From the NCBI RefSeq assembly GCF_024539675.1, contig NZ_JAHHIT010000037.1, positions 97,457-161,456 of the forward strand: 64,000 nt of DNA, given 5' to 3'. Below, piece by piece: positions 63,684 to 64,000 of this stretch. The translations under genes and the position numbers were made by a program. Each line of letters begins with the position of its first letter. The stretch's first letter is position 1. Source of the stretch: Streptomyces hilarionis (GTDB lineage: Bacteria; Actinomycetota; Actinomycetes; Streptomycetales; Streptomycetaceae). The notes beneath the pieces were generated by a model, which saw nothing but the letters and a program-made list of their open reading frames with translations, searched no databases and had not been told where the DNA came from.

Positions 63684-64000
63684 TCAGCGTTGCAGGGTCA
63701 GCACGCCCGGCCGGTAGGGCAGCTTCTCGTAGGGGGTGTCCACCGGCGTGTTGGGGGACTTGCCCTGGTAGAGGAACTGGAGGTTGCAGGGGTCGATGGT
63801 CATGGTCTGGTCGGGGTTGTTGCGCACGAGGTCGCCGTGGCTGATGTCGTTGGTCCAGGTGGCGCCGCTGTTGGCCTTGCCGGCGAAGGGGTTGCTCTCG
63901 GTGGCGGCCTGCGGGGTCCAGGCGCCGCTGAGGCTGGTGGCCGTGAAGGAGCGGAAGTAGCGCTGCTCGCTCGCTCCGCGCGCCTCGACGATCATGAGGT
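63684..64000 (-). CDS. C-terminal part of a GH62 alpha-L-arabinofuranosidase (5' end outside window)
   Basis: Partial gene; the reading frame runs past the window edge. About 105 codons are seen, ending [84 protein letters not shown] is diagnostic of GH62, which removes arabinose from xylan and arabinan. The catalytic and signal regions lie beyond the edge. Adds to the hemicellulose-degrading repertoire with GH5, GH53 and CE7 genes. Confidence 0.88.
   Translation of the reverse strand, partial: LMIVEARGASEQRYFRSFTATSLSGAWTPQAATESNPFAGKANSGATWTNDISHGDLVRNNPDQTMTIDPCNLQFLYQGKSPNTPVDTPYEKLPYRPGVLTLQR

Overview
The window is about 72% GC, has strongly third-position-GC-biased codons and frequent GTG starts, and shows actinomycete-type operators (CebR-like, DasR-like, LacI-type). 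Its gene families are those of a Streptomyces chromosome: SpoIIE-type phosphatase, GH5/GH53/GH62 secreted hydrolases, many MarR/PadR/GntR regulators, an ABC sugar importer without its own second ATPase gene. No rRNA, tRNA, transposase, prophage, CRISPR array or biosynthetic megacluster was recognised. It reads as accessory-rich chromosome (arm or arm-proximal) specialised in plant polysaccharide and amino-acid catabolism.

Layout. 0.1-9.2 kb: secreted/lipoprotein genes, a PadR regulator downstream of a FadH-type Fe-S flavoprotein, a PAS-PAS-GAF-SpoIIE phosphatase. 9.2-13.4 kb: a PrmC-like methyltransferase, a MarR gene with a palindrome at its promoter, a GNAT gene preceded by the stump of a quinone oxidoreductase, and a two-gene molybdopterin oxidoreductase/flavin reductase unit. 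13.6-19.3 kb: membrane protein, CE7 esterase, beta-lactamase-fold esterase, HutC-type GntR regulator, methyltransferase/PadR/SnoaL group. 20.3-22 kb: a compact Rho paralogue behind a 545-bp leader carrying a 10-bp tandem repeat. 22.2-26.1 kb: a D,D-carboxypeptidase overlapping antisense with a GT87-type mannosyltransferase, which is coupled to an MptB-like enzyme. 26.2-32.2 kb: glutaminase, then a GntR/permease/asparaginase/aspartase operon turning asparagine into fumarate and ammonium. 32.3-34.5 kb: undecaprenyl-pyrophosphatase and a crcB/DUF190/crcB trio. 36.2-44.3 kb: a complete galactan regulon (GH53 endo-galactanase, GH42 galactosidase, divergent ABC importer and LacI regulator). 44.5-48.4 kb: VOC protein, MarR, SseB-like protein, and a MerR/efflux pair around a very long inverted repeat. 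48.5-51.5 kb: long-form GAPDH and 6-phosphogluconate dehydrogenase, converging on a strong hairpin. 52.7-60 kb: GH5-FnIII-CBM2 cellulase under an exact CebR box, then an L-fuconate-dehydratase-like enolase-superfamily gene divergent from a ribose/rhamnose-type ABC importer. 60.3-64 kb: YceI protein, a basic amino-acid decarboxylase and the 3' end of a GH62 arabinofuranosidase.

How the genes work together. Galactan is cut outside by the GH53 enzyme, galacto-oligosaccharides enter by the three-component ABC importer and are hydrolysed inside by GH42; the regulator is encoded last in the importer operon and a canonical LacI palindrome lies on the promoter. GH5, GH62 and CE7 genes extend the hemicellulose/cellulose theme. 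Several regulator genes sit beside palindromes that are probably their own operators, and two unlinked promoters (4.5 and 44.9 kb) share the same 11-base half-site. The most unusual protein is the compact Rho, whose motor is intact but whose primary RNA-binding aromatic residues are all replaced. Functions are inferred by reading the sequence; no database search was run.
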